A stretch of 58,470 bases of DNA from Hofstenia miamia (lineage: Eukaryota; Xenacoelomorpha; Acoela). Below, in pieces: positions 37,992-49,490 of the stretch (the stretch's first letter is position 1; each line of letters opens with the position of its first letter). The position numbers and the translations under genes are program-made. The notes beneath the pieces were generated by a model. That model was not told where the DNA came from. It worked only from the letters and a program-made list of their open reading frames with translations, and ran no database searches. The stretch spans positions 281,817 through 340,286 of the forward strand of contig SCFE01000080.1 in assembly GCA_004352715.1 (NCBI GenBank), read 5' to 3'.

Positions 37992-38502
37992 CAGTGTGTA
38001 ACAAAAGTAACCAGACGCTTCCAAAATGAAAGCAAAAAACTGTAGTTCAGCAAGATTAAGCTTAGCCCCAATATTCGCTTATTGTGCGAGAGTGGTTGGA
38101 CAACCACTCTGAATACGAACCTGAACGTATTCGACTTTTTTCTGTGAGACTTACTAAAGAACAAAGTTTATGGCAGCAACCCACGCACTATGGACGATCT
38201 AAAGAATGCTATTACCGAAGAAATTCGTGCCACACCATTAGATTTGATGAACAAGGTGTGCCGGCCTGTTCTTAACCGGATTAACAAATGTATTGAACAT
38301 GATGGTCATCATTTTGAACATTTGCTAGGAACACTTTCTTCTTTTATGATTAATTGCTTTGGACATTATAACCTCAGTAAGTTGTTTTAGATTCGCTACA
38401 CTGTATATTCTATTTCAATGATTCGTTTTTTGATTCCTACCCTTATGAATAAAGTTAGATATCTCGTAAAATGAAGCGTCTGGTTACTTTTGTTACACCC
38501 TG
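37992..38502 (+). mobile_element. 511-bp mariner/Tc-like deletion derivative nested in the P element
   Basis: Ends CAGTGTGTAACAAAAGTAAC and, reversed, CAGGGTGTAACAAAAGTAAC form ~28-bp inverted repeats flanked by TA. Plus-strand sequence 38127-38340 encodes the transposase C-terminus: DFFLxDLLKNKVYGSNPRT, then MDDLKNAITEEI and NRINKCIEHDGHHFEHLL, with one stop replacing the W of the family's DFFLW motif. The N-terminal and most catalytic sequence is deleted, so it would need a transposase supplied elsewhere. Confidence 0.8.
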
Positions 38503-38697
38503 TATATAAAGTAAGAGTTTTAATTCTACAAGTATTTGTAATAATAATACGGAATAAAGCTATGCTGTGATCCGAAAAGTTGGACCACAATTAAACTCAA
38601 ATTCAAAGTTTAATAACGAAGTATTTAACGACAATATCTGCTTCGATTGTAGCAGAAGTGGGAGAGTGCTAATTAGCAATACCAGAAACCAGTATCN

Positions 38698-38903
38698 GGA
38701 AACATTACATTTTAATTGCAATGATTGTCATTTAAATAGGCTATGTATGTTCCCTTCTTATTCAAAAATACGTCAACGGACATTTTTTGAAAATTAAGTT
38801 TAAAGTGGTTTGTACAAGATTGAATAATTTCCATCATATGAAATTTTAAAGCCTATCATCTTCAACAATGTTTATCGAATATTATCTTTAGAATATATTA
38901 TTT
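38698..38903. repeat. 206-bp block, copy 2, directly after a single N
   Basis: Starts at the base after the lone N at 38697. Near-identical to 37778-37983. It is followed by a (TA)n tract (38903-38931). Confidence 0.85.
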
Positions 38904-39549
38904 TATATATATATATATATATATATATTAAATAAAACAATTAAAAACAATATTATATTTTCTAATTAAATACTATTGCAAGACAATATTTAAAATCGCA
39001 TATTTGAAATTTGGGTATATAAACAAGATTAGATTCTTTCTTATAAAAATATGAAATATACTATAAAATTACCTTCTGTTCAGATGAATCGAATCGCGCT
39101 TTCGCTTTCTTGATTTAACCTTCTCTAAACTTTCAGTAATGAAGTCTTCCGCATTAAAATGGAGAGAGCATAATCTTGACCATTTTGTTGGTGTAAATGC
39201 CATTTACTAAGTAATCCATTATTTTCTAAGGGAAACTTATGCAAAGATATGTCTTGGTTGACTGAAATACTTTTGTAGCCACTTTTGCACCCAGGTGCAG
39301 AACATTTATACACCATTATGTACACAAACGTACGTCTATGTAATAAAGCAATGCAAAGCAGACTAAATTTGCGCACATGTAATGAGCCATGCGCGGGAGA
39401 AAACAATCGGCCTTCTGTTGTTAACCCGAATTTACAAATCACGTTAATTTCCTGTCCAGTTAGCATTTAGGAGTCCATGAATTTGTGCAAAGAATATATA
39501 TTCTATAAGCAGCTTTAAATTATAATTCAAATAACACGTTTTGTGTGCT

Positions 39550-41334
39550 ATGGTTCGTTGCTGCTCAATATATATGGTTGTCGCACAGGATATAAACTAA
39601 CCAAAAATGACATTCAAAATAACATTACACATGTTATTCGGCATACAGATTCCCAAAAAATATTAATGATTTGAAGATTTGACTGGCTGCAATTCCGAAT
39701 TCTATTAATATCAATGATGTGACAAGTCGCCTAGGAATATGCAGTCGTCATTGGTTACCAAATGCTAGAATTTTCAAAGTGGAAGGTATGCTTTTTAAAT
39801 TTCACACAAGGAATTATAGATTTTTCCATACTTTAACTGCTTTTTATAAATTTTCTAAACATAGATTTTATAATTGAAATTACAAAGTAACCGTTTGAAT
39901 TATGGCCTTTAAACTACATAATTGAATTATAGTACTCCCCTTTATTTTAAATTAGGCTCGGACAAATGTCCAAATTTGACATTTGAATGTTTGGAAAATG
40001 GTGCGAACTACTCACAAACAAAAATTAACCCTGTATTCTTATTATGAGACAATGACTATACCTAGATAGTTACATTGTTACAACTCTAACACGCAACTAA
40101 CCTTAAGTCTGCTTGGTACTAAAAACGCAGAAATAATTATATTTTAATTTTTTATATTTCAAAGCTTAATCAACATTCGAGCAGGCAATCAAACGTTGAG
40201 CTTAATCGCAAATGTTGCTGTTCTAATCTAAATAATCATAATATTAATATATGATTAAACAATAAGTACAACTTATCATGAGCTCCTTGTTTGAACATAA
40301 ATGATTGTGGTATTTTAGGTGGGTCATGTTTTCCAGTTGTACCTCCCAGTATTTTTCCCGATGCCGCAAGTATGTGTATAACTTCGAAACCACCTGCTCC
40401 AATAAAAACTATTAAATCGTCATCGGAAGTTCGAAATCCTCCAATTGACGAGATGTCATAATTTCTTTCAATATCAATATTGATAATTTTGTTGCAGAAG
40501 TCTGTTCTAAATGTAGCCAAGATTATTCACGACTGCATCACAACTTGAGTGGAAGCCGATGCCACTCCTATCATATCAATTTCTGATAATAGTAAGATGA
40601 ATCAACTTACATTTTAACAGACTACAACAGAGTGCTGACAATCTATGGAGAGGTAGAAATTTGGCGTCACAGAATTTATCGTATTATTTAAATAATGCCT
40701 CTGTGCACATCCTTAAATGCATTAGAAACTTGTGGATCATTGAGAAGACGAAAAACAAAATGTGTTTTTAGTATTGAAAGTGTTCTGCTTGGATACTGCC
40801 ACTGCGTTTGAAAATCACTCTCTTCTGAAAAATAGCCAATCTGCCAAGAATACTGCAAAATTCATTCGAATAATTGGAAAATTTTGGAAAATCGTAAGTT
40901 AGAGGAGGATCGATTTCGAGATGATGCCAGTGAGGTAATCCAAGGCGTAGATGGCTGACAGACTGAATACTTAAATAAGATGTTAGTGTTGGCGGAATTC
41001 ATGACTCCTTTGAATGCACATCATAGAATTCCATCACTTACTGTTGACACATGCAATAGCATTAAGAGAACTTGGAGAGGCTTCAAAAATCTAACTGACT
41101 TTGTTTTCCACCCACTTGATATGTTCTCATCAGAATATTGAACTAGGCTTGTTCCAATCTGATAGTCTAGAAGGAAAATTTGATGATTATCGAATACGAC
41201 ATGGAGGAAACTACTGCATTTCCTTCGGAGATATTTCTCTGTCTAATCGCATTGACTTCGCACGATTATTTGGGAATCTTGTCTATGTAGCGGGATACAT
41301 TGCATTCGGTGGACGGAAAAAATGGCAGAGGTAA
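39550..41334 (+). pseudogene. Second P/THAP9-like transposase relic, divergently oriented
   Basis: Starts 70 bp right of the first P element. Exon 1 (39550-39785) reads MVRCCSI..YGCRTGYKLTKND and later VTSRLGICSRHWLPNARIFK, a THAP finger with its CxxxC and C-x2-H ends, interrupted by small indels. It ends at a GTATGC donor in phase 1. Exon 2 begins at 40319 after ATTTTAG in the matching phase with FPVVPPSIFPDAAS, the THAP linker, and stops at 40461. Farther right, broken frames include LASQNLSYYLNN (about 40665), KFIRIIGKFWKIV (about 40860), and IELGLFQSDSLEGKFDDYR (41136-41190), the conserved LQSD.LE region holding the catalytic Glu. The central DDE core is mostly missing. No inverted repeats were found. 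Confidence 0.7.
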
Positions 41335-41423
41335 AAATGGCACAGGAAAAAATAGGATAAGGTTATTTGCCAATATGATAAAGAAGGCCGGGTTCAGGCT
41401 GAATTTTTTATACAAAAAATAAG

Positions 41424-43619
41424 GGTTTGGGTTAGAGTTTAAGTATAGGAAAATTTATATCAGACTTGGGTTACGGTTTAGGTTTATTAAATAATAAAGA
41501 AATAAGCTTTTGGGTTAGAGCTTAGGTCTATAAAATTGAACAGAAATAATTGTTTGGGTTAGGGTTTAAGTATAGGAAAATATATTTCGGACTTGGTTTA
41601 AGGTTTAGGTTTATAAAATAATAAAGAAATAAAATTTTGGGTTAGGGCTTAGGTCTATAAAATTGAACAGAAATAATTGTTTGGGTTAGGGTTTAAGTAT
41701 AGGAAAATATATTTCGGACTTGGTTTAAGGTTTAGGTTTATAAAATAATAAAGAAATAAAATTTTGGGTTAGGGCTTAGGTCTATAAAATTGAACAGAAA
41801 TAATTGTTTGGGTTAGGGTTTAAGTATAGGAAAATATATTTCGGACTTGGTTTAAGGTTTAGGTTTATAAAATAATAAAGAAATAAAATTTTGGGTTAGG
41901 GCTTAGGTCTATAAAATTGAACAGAAATAATTGTTTGGGTTAGGGTTTAAGTATAGGAAAATATATTTCGGACTTGGTTTAAGGTTTAGGTTTATAAAAT
42001 AATAAAGAAATAAAATTTTGGGTTAGGGCTTAGGTCTATAAAATTGAACAGAAATAATTGTTTGGGTTAGGGTTTAAGTATAGGAAAATATATTTCGGAC
42101 TTGGTTTAAGGTTTAGGTTTATAAAATAATAAAGAAATAAAATTTTGGGTTAGGGCTTAGGTCTATAAAATTGAACAGAAATAATTGTTTGGGTTAGGGT
42201 TTAAGTATAGGAAAATATATTTCGGACTTGGTTTAAGGTTTAGGTTTATAAAATAATAAAGAAATAAAATTTTGGGTTAGGGCTTAGGTCTATAAAATTG
42301 AACAGAAATAATTGTTTGGGTTAGGGTTTAAGTATAGGAAAATATATTTCGGACTTGGTTTAAGGTTTAGGTTTATAAAATAATAAAGAAATAAAATTTT
42401 GGGTTAGGGCTTAGGTCTATAAAATTGAACAGAAATAATTGTTTGGGTTAGGGTTTAAGTATAGGAAAATATATTTCGGACTTGGTTTAAGGTTTAGGTT
42501 TATAAAATAATAAAGAAATAAAATTTTGGGTTAGGGCTTAGGTCTATAAAATTGAACAGAAATAATTGTTTGGGTTAGGGTTTAAGTATAGGAAAATATA
42601 TTTCGGACTTGGTTTAAGGTTTAGGTTTATAAAATAATAAAGAAATAAAATTTTGGGTTAGGGCTTAGGTCTATAAAATTGAACAGAAATAATTGTTTGG
42701 GTTAGGGTTTAAGTATAGGAAAATATATTTCGGACTTGGTTTAAGGTTTAGGTTTATAAAATAATAAAGAAATAAAATTTTGGGTTAGGGCTTAGGTCTA
42801 TAAAATTGAACAGAAATAATTGTTTGGGTTAGGGTTTAAGTATAGGAAAATATATTTCGGACTTGGTTTAAGGTTTAGGTTTATAAAATAATAAAGAAAT
42901 AAAATTTTGGGTTAGGGCTTAGGTCTATAAAATTGAACAGAAATAATTGTTTGGGTTAGGGTTTAAGTATAGGAAAATATATTTCGGACTTGGTTTAAGG
43001 TTTAGGTTTATAAAATAATAAAGAAATAAAATTTTGGGTTAGGGCTTAGGTCTATAAAATTGAACAGAAATAATTGTTTGGGTTAGGGTTTAAGTATAGG
43101 AAAATATATTTCGGACTTGGTTTAAGGTTTAGGTTTATAAAATAATAAAGAAATAAAATTTTGGGTTAGGGCTTAGGTCTATAAAATTGAACAGAAATAA
43201 TTGTTTGGGTTAGGGTTTAAGTATAGGAAAATATATTTCGGACTTGGTTTAAGGTTTAGGTTTATAAAATAATAAAGAAATAAAATTTTGGGTTAGGGCT
43301 TAGGTCTATAAAATTGAACAGAAATAATTGTTTGGGTTAGGGTTTAAGTATAGGAAAATATATTTCGGACTTGGTTTAAGGTTTAGGTTTATAAAATAAT
43401 AAAGAAATAAAATTTTGGGTTAGGGCTTAGGTCTATAAAATTGAACAGAAATAATTGTTTGGGTTAGGGTTTAAGTATAGGAAAATATATTTCGGACTTG
43501 GTTTAAGGTTTAGGTTTATAAAATAATAAAGAAATAAAATTTTGGGTTAGGGCTTAGGTCTATAAAATTGAACAGAAATAATTGTTTGGGTTAGGGTTTA
43601 AGTATAGGAAAATATATTT
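41424..43619 (+). repeat. 127-bp satellite array, ~17 copies, telomere-like words
   Basis: The period is 127 bp, measured between successive CAGAAATAAT starts (41541, 41668, 41795 ... 43573). The first unit is diverged; later units read as identical. Each unit holds TTGGGTTAGGGTTTAAG, GGTTTAAGGTTTAGG and TTGGGTTAGGGCTTAGG, so TTAGGG occurs twice per unit on the plus strand. The period is not a multiple of three and all frames are closed, so it does not encode protein. The array ends at a single N (43620). Confidence 0.97.
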
Positions 43620-43663
43620 NGTCTTGTTCAGTTACAGTCCAAGTGCTCCAAGAAAGCAATTCG

Positions 43664-43697
<34 letters not shown>

Positions 43698-43700
<3 letters not shown>

Positions 43701-43966
43701 TTGTCGCTGGGTACTTTTCAGGAAATATTTACTGGCCCCCAGTACACTTTCTGGCGCTGGGTATATGGGTTTTTGAAAAAATTCGAGTTCGGGCCCAATT
43801 TTTTGTACATAATCTCATATGAGGTCCTTATTAATAGATCTATCAAAAAAATTAGGGTAAATTTTTTAGGCCTCACGTGGTCACCTGGCGCTGGGTACAG
43901 GGGTTTTGGTCGAAACTGGCGCTGGGTACAAAACGAAAAAAACCCATATACCCACCGCCAGTATAT
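43698..43966. mobile_element. Small element with repeated TGGCGCTGGGTA and inverted ends
   Basis: Four direct copies of (TGG)CGCTGGGTA lie at about 43694, 43753, 43887 and 43917, and an inverted copy TACCCACCGCCAG at about 43951-43963. The outer copies are imperfect inverted repeats set in TA-rich flanks. Length and lack of a gene fit a MITE. No family is assigned. Confidence 0.5.
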
Positions 43967-44335
43967 GTATATATATACATATACATATATATATATNNNN
44001 NNNNNNNNNNNNNNNNNNNNNNNNNNNNNNNNNNNNNNNNNNNNNNNNNNNNNNNNNNNNNNNNNNNNNNNNNNNNNNNNNNNNNNNNNNNNNNNNNNNN
44101 NNNNNNNNNNNNNNNNNNNNNNNNNNNNNNNNNNNNNNNNNNNNNNNNNNNNNNNNNNNNNNNNNNNNNNNNNNNNNNNNNNNNNNNNNNNNNNNNNNNN
44201 NNNNNNNNNNNNNNNNNNNNNNNNNNNNNNNNNNNNNNNNNNNNNNNNNNNNNNNNNNNNNNNNNNNNNNNNNNNNNNNNNNNNNNNNNGTATATATATA
44301 CATATACATATATATATATATATATATATATTCCA
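43967..44335. repeat. (TA)n/(TATACA)n microsatellite with 293-N gap
   Basis: Simple-repeat tracts flank Ns at 43997-44289. Confidence 0.95.
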
Positions 44336-47282
44336 AGTTCTAAATTATATGTAGATATCAGATCTCAATTACGAATTTGTGCCTGAATTTTACTTACAAT
44401 TCCGTATTTACATAAGAAGAATTCACACTCCGCTAATTTTATGAAATTTTCTACCGCATGGCCTTTCCTACGAGTCATCATTGATATATATATATATATA
44501 TATGCACATGAAATTTACAAGTAAACGCGTTCTGCATGAGTTTTCGTTCAAAGACCCAAACAAGGAATAGCAGCATGTCACGATTGCTATTAGTTGGTCA
44601 TTTGCATAATGTAACAAGCCTCGCTAAAATTTGTCAATAAGAAGTGCAACTTCCGTATTGCATTCTTCTTTAGATAGTCTGTATTCTGGACACTTGAATG
44701 CAATGTATGCCGCTACATAGACAAGAACGAGTTTAATATCAACAGGAATTGAATCTCACATTCCCAATACATCGTCCATGCTCAGATTCCGACTTCAATA
44801 GTTGCAGTCCAACAATATTCCCAAATAACAATAACGTTAAATACAAATTGTAAATGATTAATAGTTCCGCTGACTATGAATGCTGAGCTTTCTAAAAGAG
44901 CAGGAATTTTCATTCTGCCCATTCCTTGCAAAGTGCTTATAAATGATAAGCTAGAGACTGCAATCAGGTATATATTAGATATTTTGATGTAATGTGAGGT
45001 TAAAAGTAAATTTTCTGTAGGTTTGTGACTGAATAAAGTGAAAATGCATCTATAAAATGAATGTGACACATAGTGCTACTATACTTTTGATCACTATCAA
45101 AACGCTTAGTCAAGCATAATTTGAATAGGTTTTCACTTTGAGCAACTATAGCGCACCATCACGATCAGAAAATTAAATTTGTTTATTTACTAGGAGGGTT
45201 GTTTTAAACATTGAAGCAGTGGCAGATACAGATAAATTTTTTAGAGGGGCTCAATGTAAAATAATATTCTAAGTGCATAATTGGGTACTAGAGAGAGCAT
45301 AGGACTATTGAATTTTCAATTTTTAAAATTCAGCACTACGCACAGATTTCACCATCATCTACTTACTCCAAAAATGGAAACTGAATTTTTGCAATTTTTC
45401 AATTTTTTTCAAATTGGAAATTACGCTTTAATAATAGCATGTGGTGTCTTTTAGGGGATTTTTACATTATGTACTACAAAATAGAAAAAGGAATAATTAT
45501 CAACGATTAATAAAATGATATTTAAAAACAAAAATAAAAACATAAAAATCAAATAAAGAACACGTAAATACAAATGAGATTCAAAAATGTGTATGTTAAT
45601 TCCCAACATTAAAGAGGTTTTGTTTTCCACAAGATTATATTAGGCAACGTTCAATTCCTCAGTTAATTCCACAATGCTAACATCAAGACGATTTTGAACT
45701 TGATTTAAAATCACAGTATCTTCAGAACCAGAAACGAATGTGATTGCCAATCATTTAGTTCACTAACAAACAACACGTGCAACACTTTGTATATAGGAGT
45801 TTATATCCTCTGTCATATCCTAATTCAATATAATGATCAATCTTTCAAAAATCCATTCCTGTGCCTAGAAAATATGTTACAACAAAAAAAATTCTCTTTT
45901 TAAAATTCAGAAAGGACGACAATTATCTTCTTGTTTCATTCCCAGGTAAATGTTCTAGCAAGGAAATTCTGATCAAATCAATACTCGGTCAGGGTTATGT
46001 ATCTTGGAACAGTATTCAAATAAATCAGTTTCAAATAAGAACTGTCAGTGTCACTTGAGGTAGTGGCTGGCTCCATCTAAGTGATGATCAACTTCATGTT
46101 TTGCAACAAGAAGCTAGTTGGCATCTTATCCAGTTGTAGGTTATGGAATACTCGGTATGCTTTTGTCAGCGATTAAACCACAACGTTGTTTTGGAAACTT
46201 TTCAGTGAGCGGTGATGCTCCACCAGATGCACTGAACACCAGTGATGTAAATGAGGCGAGATTAAGTAAATTGCAAAATTTTCATGGTATGAATGTGTGC
46301 TTAGTCTCAATTTCAATCAATGTTGCTAAATATGTTGATAAAATTAAAGAAAATCGCCCAATTCACAAATGTAAAGCTCTTGCTAAAATCTATAAATTCT
46401 AAAAATAAAAAAATTTGTTTTGCGATCTTTGGAGTAGGTGCATGGTGTTGAATTTGAGTACAAAAAATTTGACCAACCCTATTTATGATCAAATGGGGTA
46501 AGTAGGAACAGTGTTGAGAAATAGCAATTGTAGACAAGGAGACAATGTTATTTAATTATTGCTCATGCTATGCTTAATATAGTGCATTGTTCTTTTGTCT
46601 ATAAATTAATCACTGTAAGTTTATGTGCCACGGAGTAGCCTTAGCTATGCTAATCTAATTTCACTAGTATATTTTTAAATGCAAAATAATTTAAAATTTT
46701 ATGATTAAATTAAAATACCTCACAGAAATCATGTGTTTCTATTCATCCCCATCCAAAAAAGTGAATAGAAATACTTTTAAAATTTAAAACAATTCCTGAA
46801 AACTAAATATTCTTATGTTTATTGAGATGAAATTTCAGGATCCATAGGACCCATTCAAGCTTCTGGCACCATTATGTTTTCTGTATGCACTTGGTTAATT
46901 CACTTTGATCAGGTGTTGCAATATTTTTGAGCAGAACTGTATATACTTGCATAAATTTAATATACCATGCAAATACAATTTACGGCCAAAACCGAATGGC
47001 CGGTATTATCTTCTGCCGGCCCCGGCCAATTCCAACACTGATATATTAATGGTGGGTGATTAGAATCGGTTGGTTATTTAGTGCTTTTATTAAACATTTA
47101 TAGGTTTTGTGCAAATATAAACCAACCATTAAAACAAATTAAGGTGCAAACTGAGCTAATCTCATGAAAATATAATAACAATAAAAAATTACATTCAAAA
47201 TTAATTCAAAATTCAAGAATTCAATTATTTTTAGAGGTAAAACATTTTTGATGGAGTTGTTCAAAAGTCAATATACAGACTC
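44336..47282. other. No firm gene; two weak open frames
   Basis: A minus-strand frame (45069-44782, no ATG at its start) has two hydrophobic segments around a LQGMGRMKIPALL motif and could be a membrane-protein fragment. A plus-strand frame to 46402 (no early ATG) is unidentified. CAGTGGCAGATAC with AGAGGGGCTC near 45218-45253 resembles one end of a common non-autonomous DNA element. A CCGGCC-rich patch at 46985-47040 ends in CCAACACTG, like a reversed hAT end. Confidence 0.3.
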
Positions 47283-47525
47283 AGGAGCGGATCCACGAAA
47301 TTCAGCTAGAAGGGACGTGTACGTCCTAAACTTTTTAAATAAAATGCCTATCTATTTTGAACTCATATTATAAGCGTGTTGTAAAACCAAGCAGACATTT
47401 TAAAATCTTATTGAAGAATAAAAGAAAATAATATATAATTTATTAAATGTACGTTCGTGAAAATGGTCGTTTCGTGAAAGGAGAGTGGGGCTATTGCGCC
47501 CACTACACCTCTCTGAATTTGCGAT
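47283..47525. repeat. Possible MITE with GCGGATCCA-type end
   Basis: Left end GGAGCGGATCCACGAAATTC and right part GCGCCCACTACACCTCTCTG with GAATTTGCG pair imperfectly. This layout (CAGxGGCGGATCCA ... GGGGGCTATTGCCCCC) is common in metazoan non-autonomous DNA elements. A similar right end, ATCCCGCGTACGCCTCTGT, lies at 49270-49288. Confidence 0.35.
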
Positions 47526-47642
47526 TGTAGTTGGCTGAGTGATATCGATATACCACATGTGCAATCACAAAAGCATTATTACCATCGCGCTGCATACTAG
47601 CACACAATAATATGAAGAGGGACAAATATATATATATATACA

Positions 47643-47854
47643 TTAACACGTTGACTGCCATGTCAACAATATATGTTGACACATATTTTTTTAACAACGC
47701 TGCATCAACAAAATATGATAACACATGATTTTCAGTAACCGTCAAAAATATTTGTCCTAGTTTATTTATTTGCTTGACTTTGGCGTCCTGTAGTAAAGTA
47801 CGTTTTTTGTGCGCAACAAAATTCAATTTTAGCGTGGCAGTCGCAACGTGTGAA
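47643..47854. mobile_element. piggyBac-like MITE (~212 bp)
   Basis: Left end TTAACACGTTGACTGCCATG and right end (reversed) TTCACACGTTGCGACTGCCA are inverted repeats. The left end starts with the TTAA target of piggyBac elements; the right TTAA has mutated to TGAA on the plus strand. No transposase is inside. Confidence 0.7.
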
Positions 47855-49490
47855 TAAAAACGAATAGTACGCTCTCGCTCTATTAATAGCATGAAATTCT
47901 CAAATTGCGCAATCACAATTTTAGAAAATATATTTCGTCCAACCTTATAATATTTGATCGACTGAAGCTATCGAGATATTTAAACTCCCTATTTTTTGTT
48001 CTTGTTCCAAATTTCAAAAAACATAAAATCAAAAAATATATTTACCTAACAAACTCTGCGCCCTGCCCTGAAATCAGGTCTAAGTTTTACACCATATACC
48101 CTAAATTAAATATTTATTCTACTGAACCATTTGGCTCAAAAATAAATTTCATCATCGCATGTTGACTTTGTAACGATTTTAATAACACTTGTACCACAGT
48201 TATGTCCTTACGGCTTAGTTTTGTTAATATTAAAAGTGTTGCTTCTTGGAGACAAACCAACTCAATTACTACATGAAAATATGGAGGAAATTCGAGGTTC
48301 AAGCAAATTTTAGTATGATAAAACGCTTCCTATTCATTTGCTGGTCTGAATGGAAATTTTCAATCTTGGAATCTCGACGGCTTAATCAGCTAATAATGCT
48401 GTCAACTGAGACATGTACATTGACATCATAATTCGACAAAGGTTAAACGAATGCATTTGACAACATCATCTACAAGGCAGAAATAATTATGGCTTGATGT
48501 CACCAGCAGTGACTTTTCGAGAAATGTGTTAGATATATATGTGAAGAGTTGGGAAATAAGATGGTGAAAAAGAAATAAATCCACCAAACATGCCACAAGT
48601 GCTACATCGACACGATCTGGGCGAATCTGTAGCAGGTTACTTACAATGGCGGATGGACCTCAGAAAATGTCAGTCAGTTAAAGCGGAAGATGAATGCCGG
48701 TGGCACACACAGATGATAGGAAACGCCAGAAGGACGTTGCGAAAACAACAGCGAGTACGACAGTCAGGAGTCATGATCAATGTATCTGATCGACTATGAC
48801 CTTTACTTAAAAACTGCGAAGTTTTGTTTTTAAATGTTGTTGCAATAAGAACTTATTTAAGTTAATATTAATTGTTGCAAATTTCCTGAGCACTTTTTGC
48901 TTTTTGTGCTTTGCTAATAATGTTTAAATTTACATCATTTTCAGGTTTGGCCTCAATGTGGATGACCACTTTTCTTACTAATACTCAACGAGATTTCCCT
49001 ATAAAATTTTTTTTCGACCGACTAGGCTGCGCAGCACTAACATTCATATAATATTGTGTCTCAAAATTTATTGTATTTATATAGAAAAAAAGTAGAGCAA
49101 CTAATGCAAGTACTCTAAGTCTAAAAGCTAAACTCGACATTTCGAGTACTTGAAAATTGAAAACAACTTGATTGTAGTTTGAAAAGAATTTTTTTCCAAT
49201 TTGTGGTGAAATGCATTTTTAGTATATATTTTTCACTTGATCACTCCGGGGTCCTCCGTTGATTAAATCCCGCGTACGCCTCTGTCCATTCAGGTTTCTA
49301 CTGAAATAATGGCAAAACAGAACAACCCATCTAAAAAATATCCTGTATTTTGATTAATTGAAATTATACATAAAAGATTCAAGTATACGTATTATGTGAA
49401 TTCCCATTGCCTTCGCTCCAGCTAAATTTTTCCAACCCTCGCGCCAATACCCCAATCACGTCTAACCTTAATGTAGATAAAGAGACTTAC
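47855..49490. other. No firm gene; two unidentified coding-like patches
   Basis: A minus-strand frame (about 48325-48114) reads KICLNLEFPPYFHVV and LLKSLQSQHAMMKF, and a plus-strand frame (48590-48799) is GC-richer and basic (LRKQQRVRQSGVM). Neither has a recognised domain. Confidence 0.3.

Larger units (their letters stand above)
35510..39316 (-). pseudogene. P-element/THAP9-like transposase, three exons, lightly damaged
   Basis: Exon 1 (39316-39073) encodes an N-terminal THAP zinc finger: KCSAPGCKSGY with C-x4-C, HKFPLEN, then RLCSLHF (C-x2-H) in another frame because of a frameshift near 39195. It ends at a GTAATT donor; exon 2 (from 37769, after TTTAG) resumes in phase with AIPSIFPKIPAYLS, the usual THAP linker, and stops near 37540. 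Exon 3 (about 37490-35510) encodes the RNase H-like domain. Counting from the codon at 37474, likely catalytic residues are D180 (IFDEVY), D261 (CDNHVVNRKFY), D297 (DSTHNVKN) and E500 (LLQSDRLELRF). A single TAA at 35899-35897 separates it from an intact C-terminal 125 residues. Damage is one frameshift and one or two stops, so activity was recent or the copy is non-autonomous. Confidence 0.85.
35088..39479 (-). mobile_element. Near-complete P-element-like transposon (4.39 kb)
   Basis: The ends are ~36-bp terminal inverted repeats beginning CATGGACTCYTAAATGCTAA at 35088-35123 and, reversed, 39444-39479. They differ at about two positions. P elements of flies also begin CATG. The element holds a THAP-domain transposase gene in three exons on the minus strand. 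The flanking 8-mers (35080-35087 and 39480-39487) do not match, so the expected 8-bp target duplication is absent. The first intron has grown by a nested 511-bp mariner-like element and a duplicated block. Confidence 0.88.

Noticed and set aside
39125-39466. Extended N-terminus of the THAP frame up to 39466
   Set aside because: The upstream part reads through the transposon's inverted repeat; the THAP start is the ATG at 39316.
40236-40520. Minus-strand 94-residue frame without a proper ATG
   Set aside because: The opposite strand carries the spliced THAP linker exon of the second P-like relic, which explains the open frame.
41424-43619. Possible CRISPR-like or protein-coding repeat
   Set aside because: Whole 127-bp unit is repeated without variable spacers and every frame has stops.
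46118-46402. Plus-strand 94-residue frame
   Set aside because: Begins with a non-ATG codon and shows no recognised motif or splice partner; left as unannotated.
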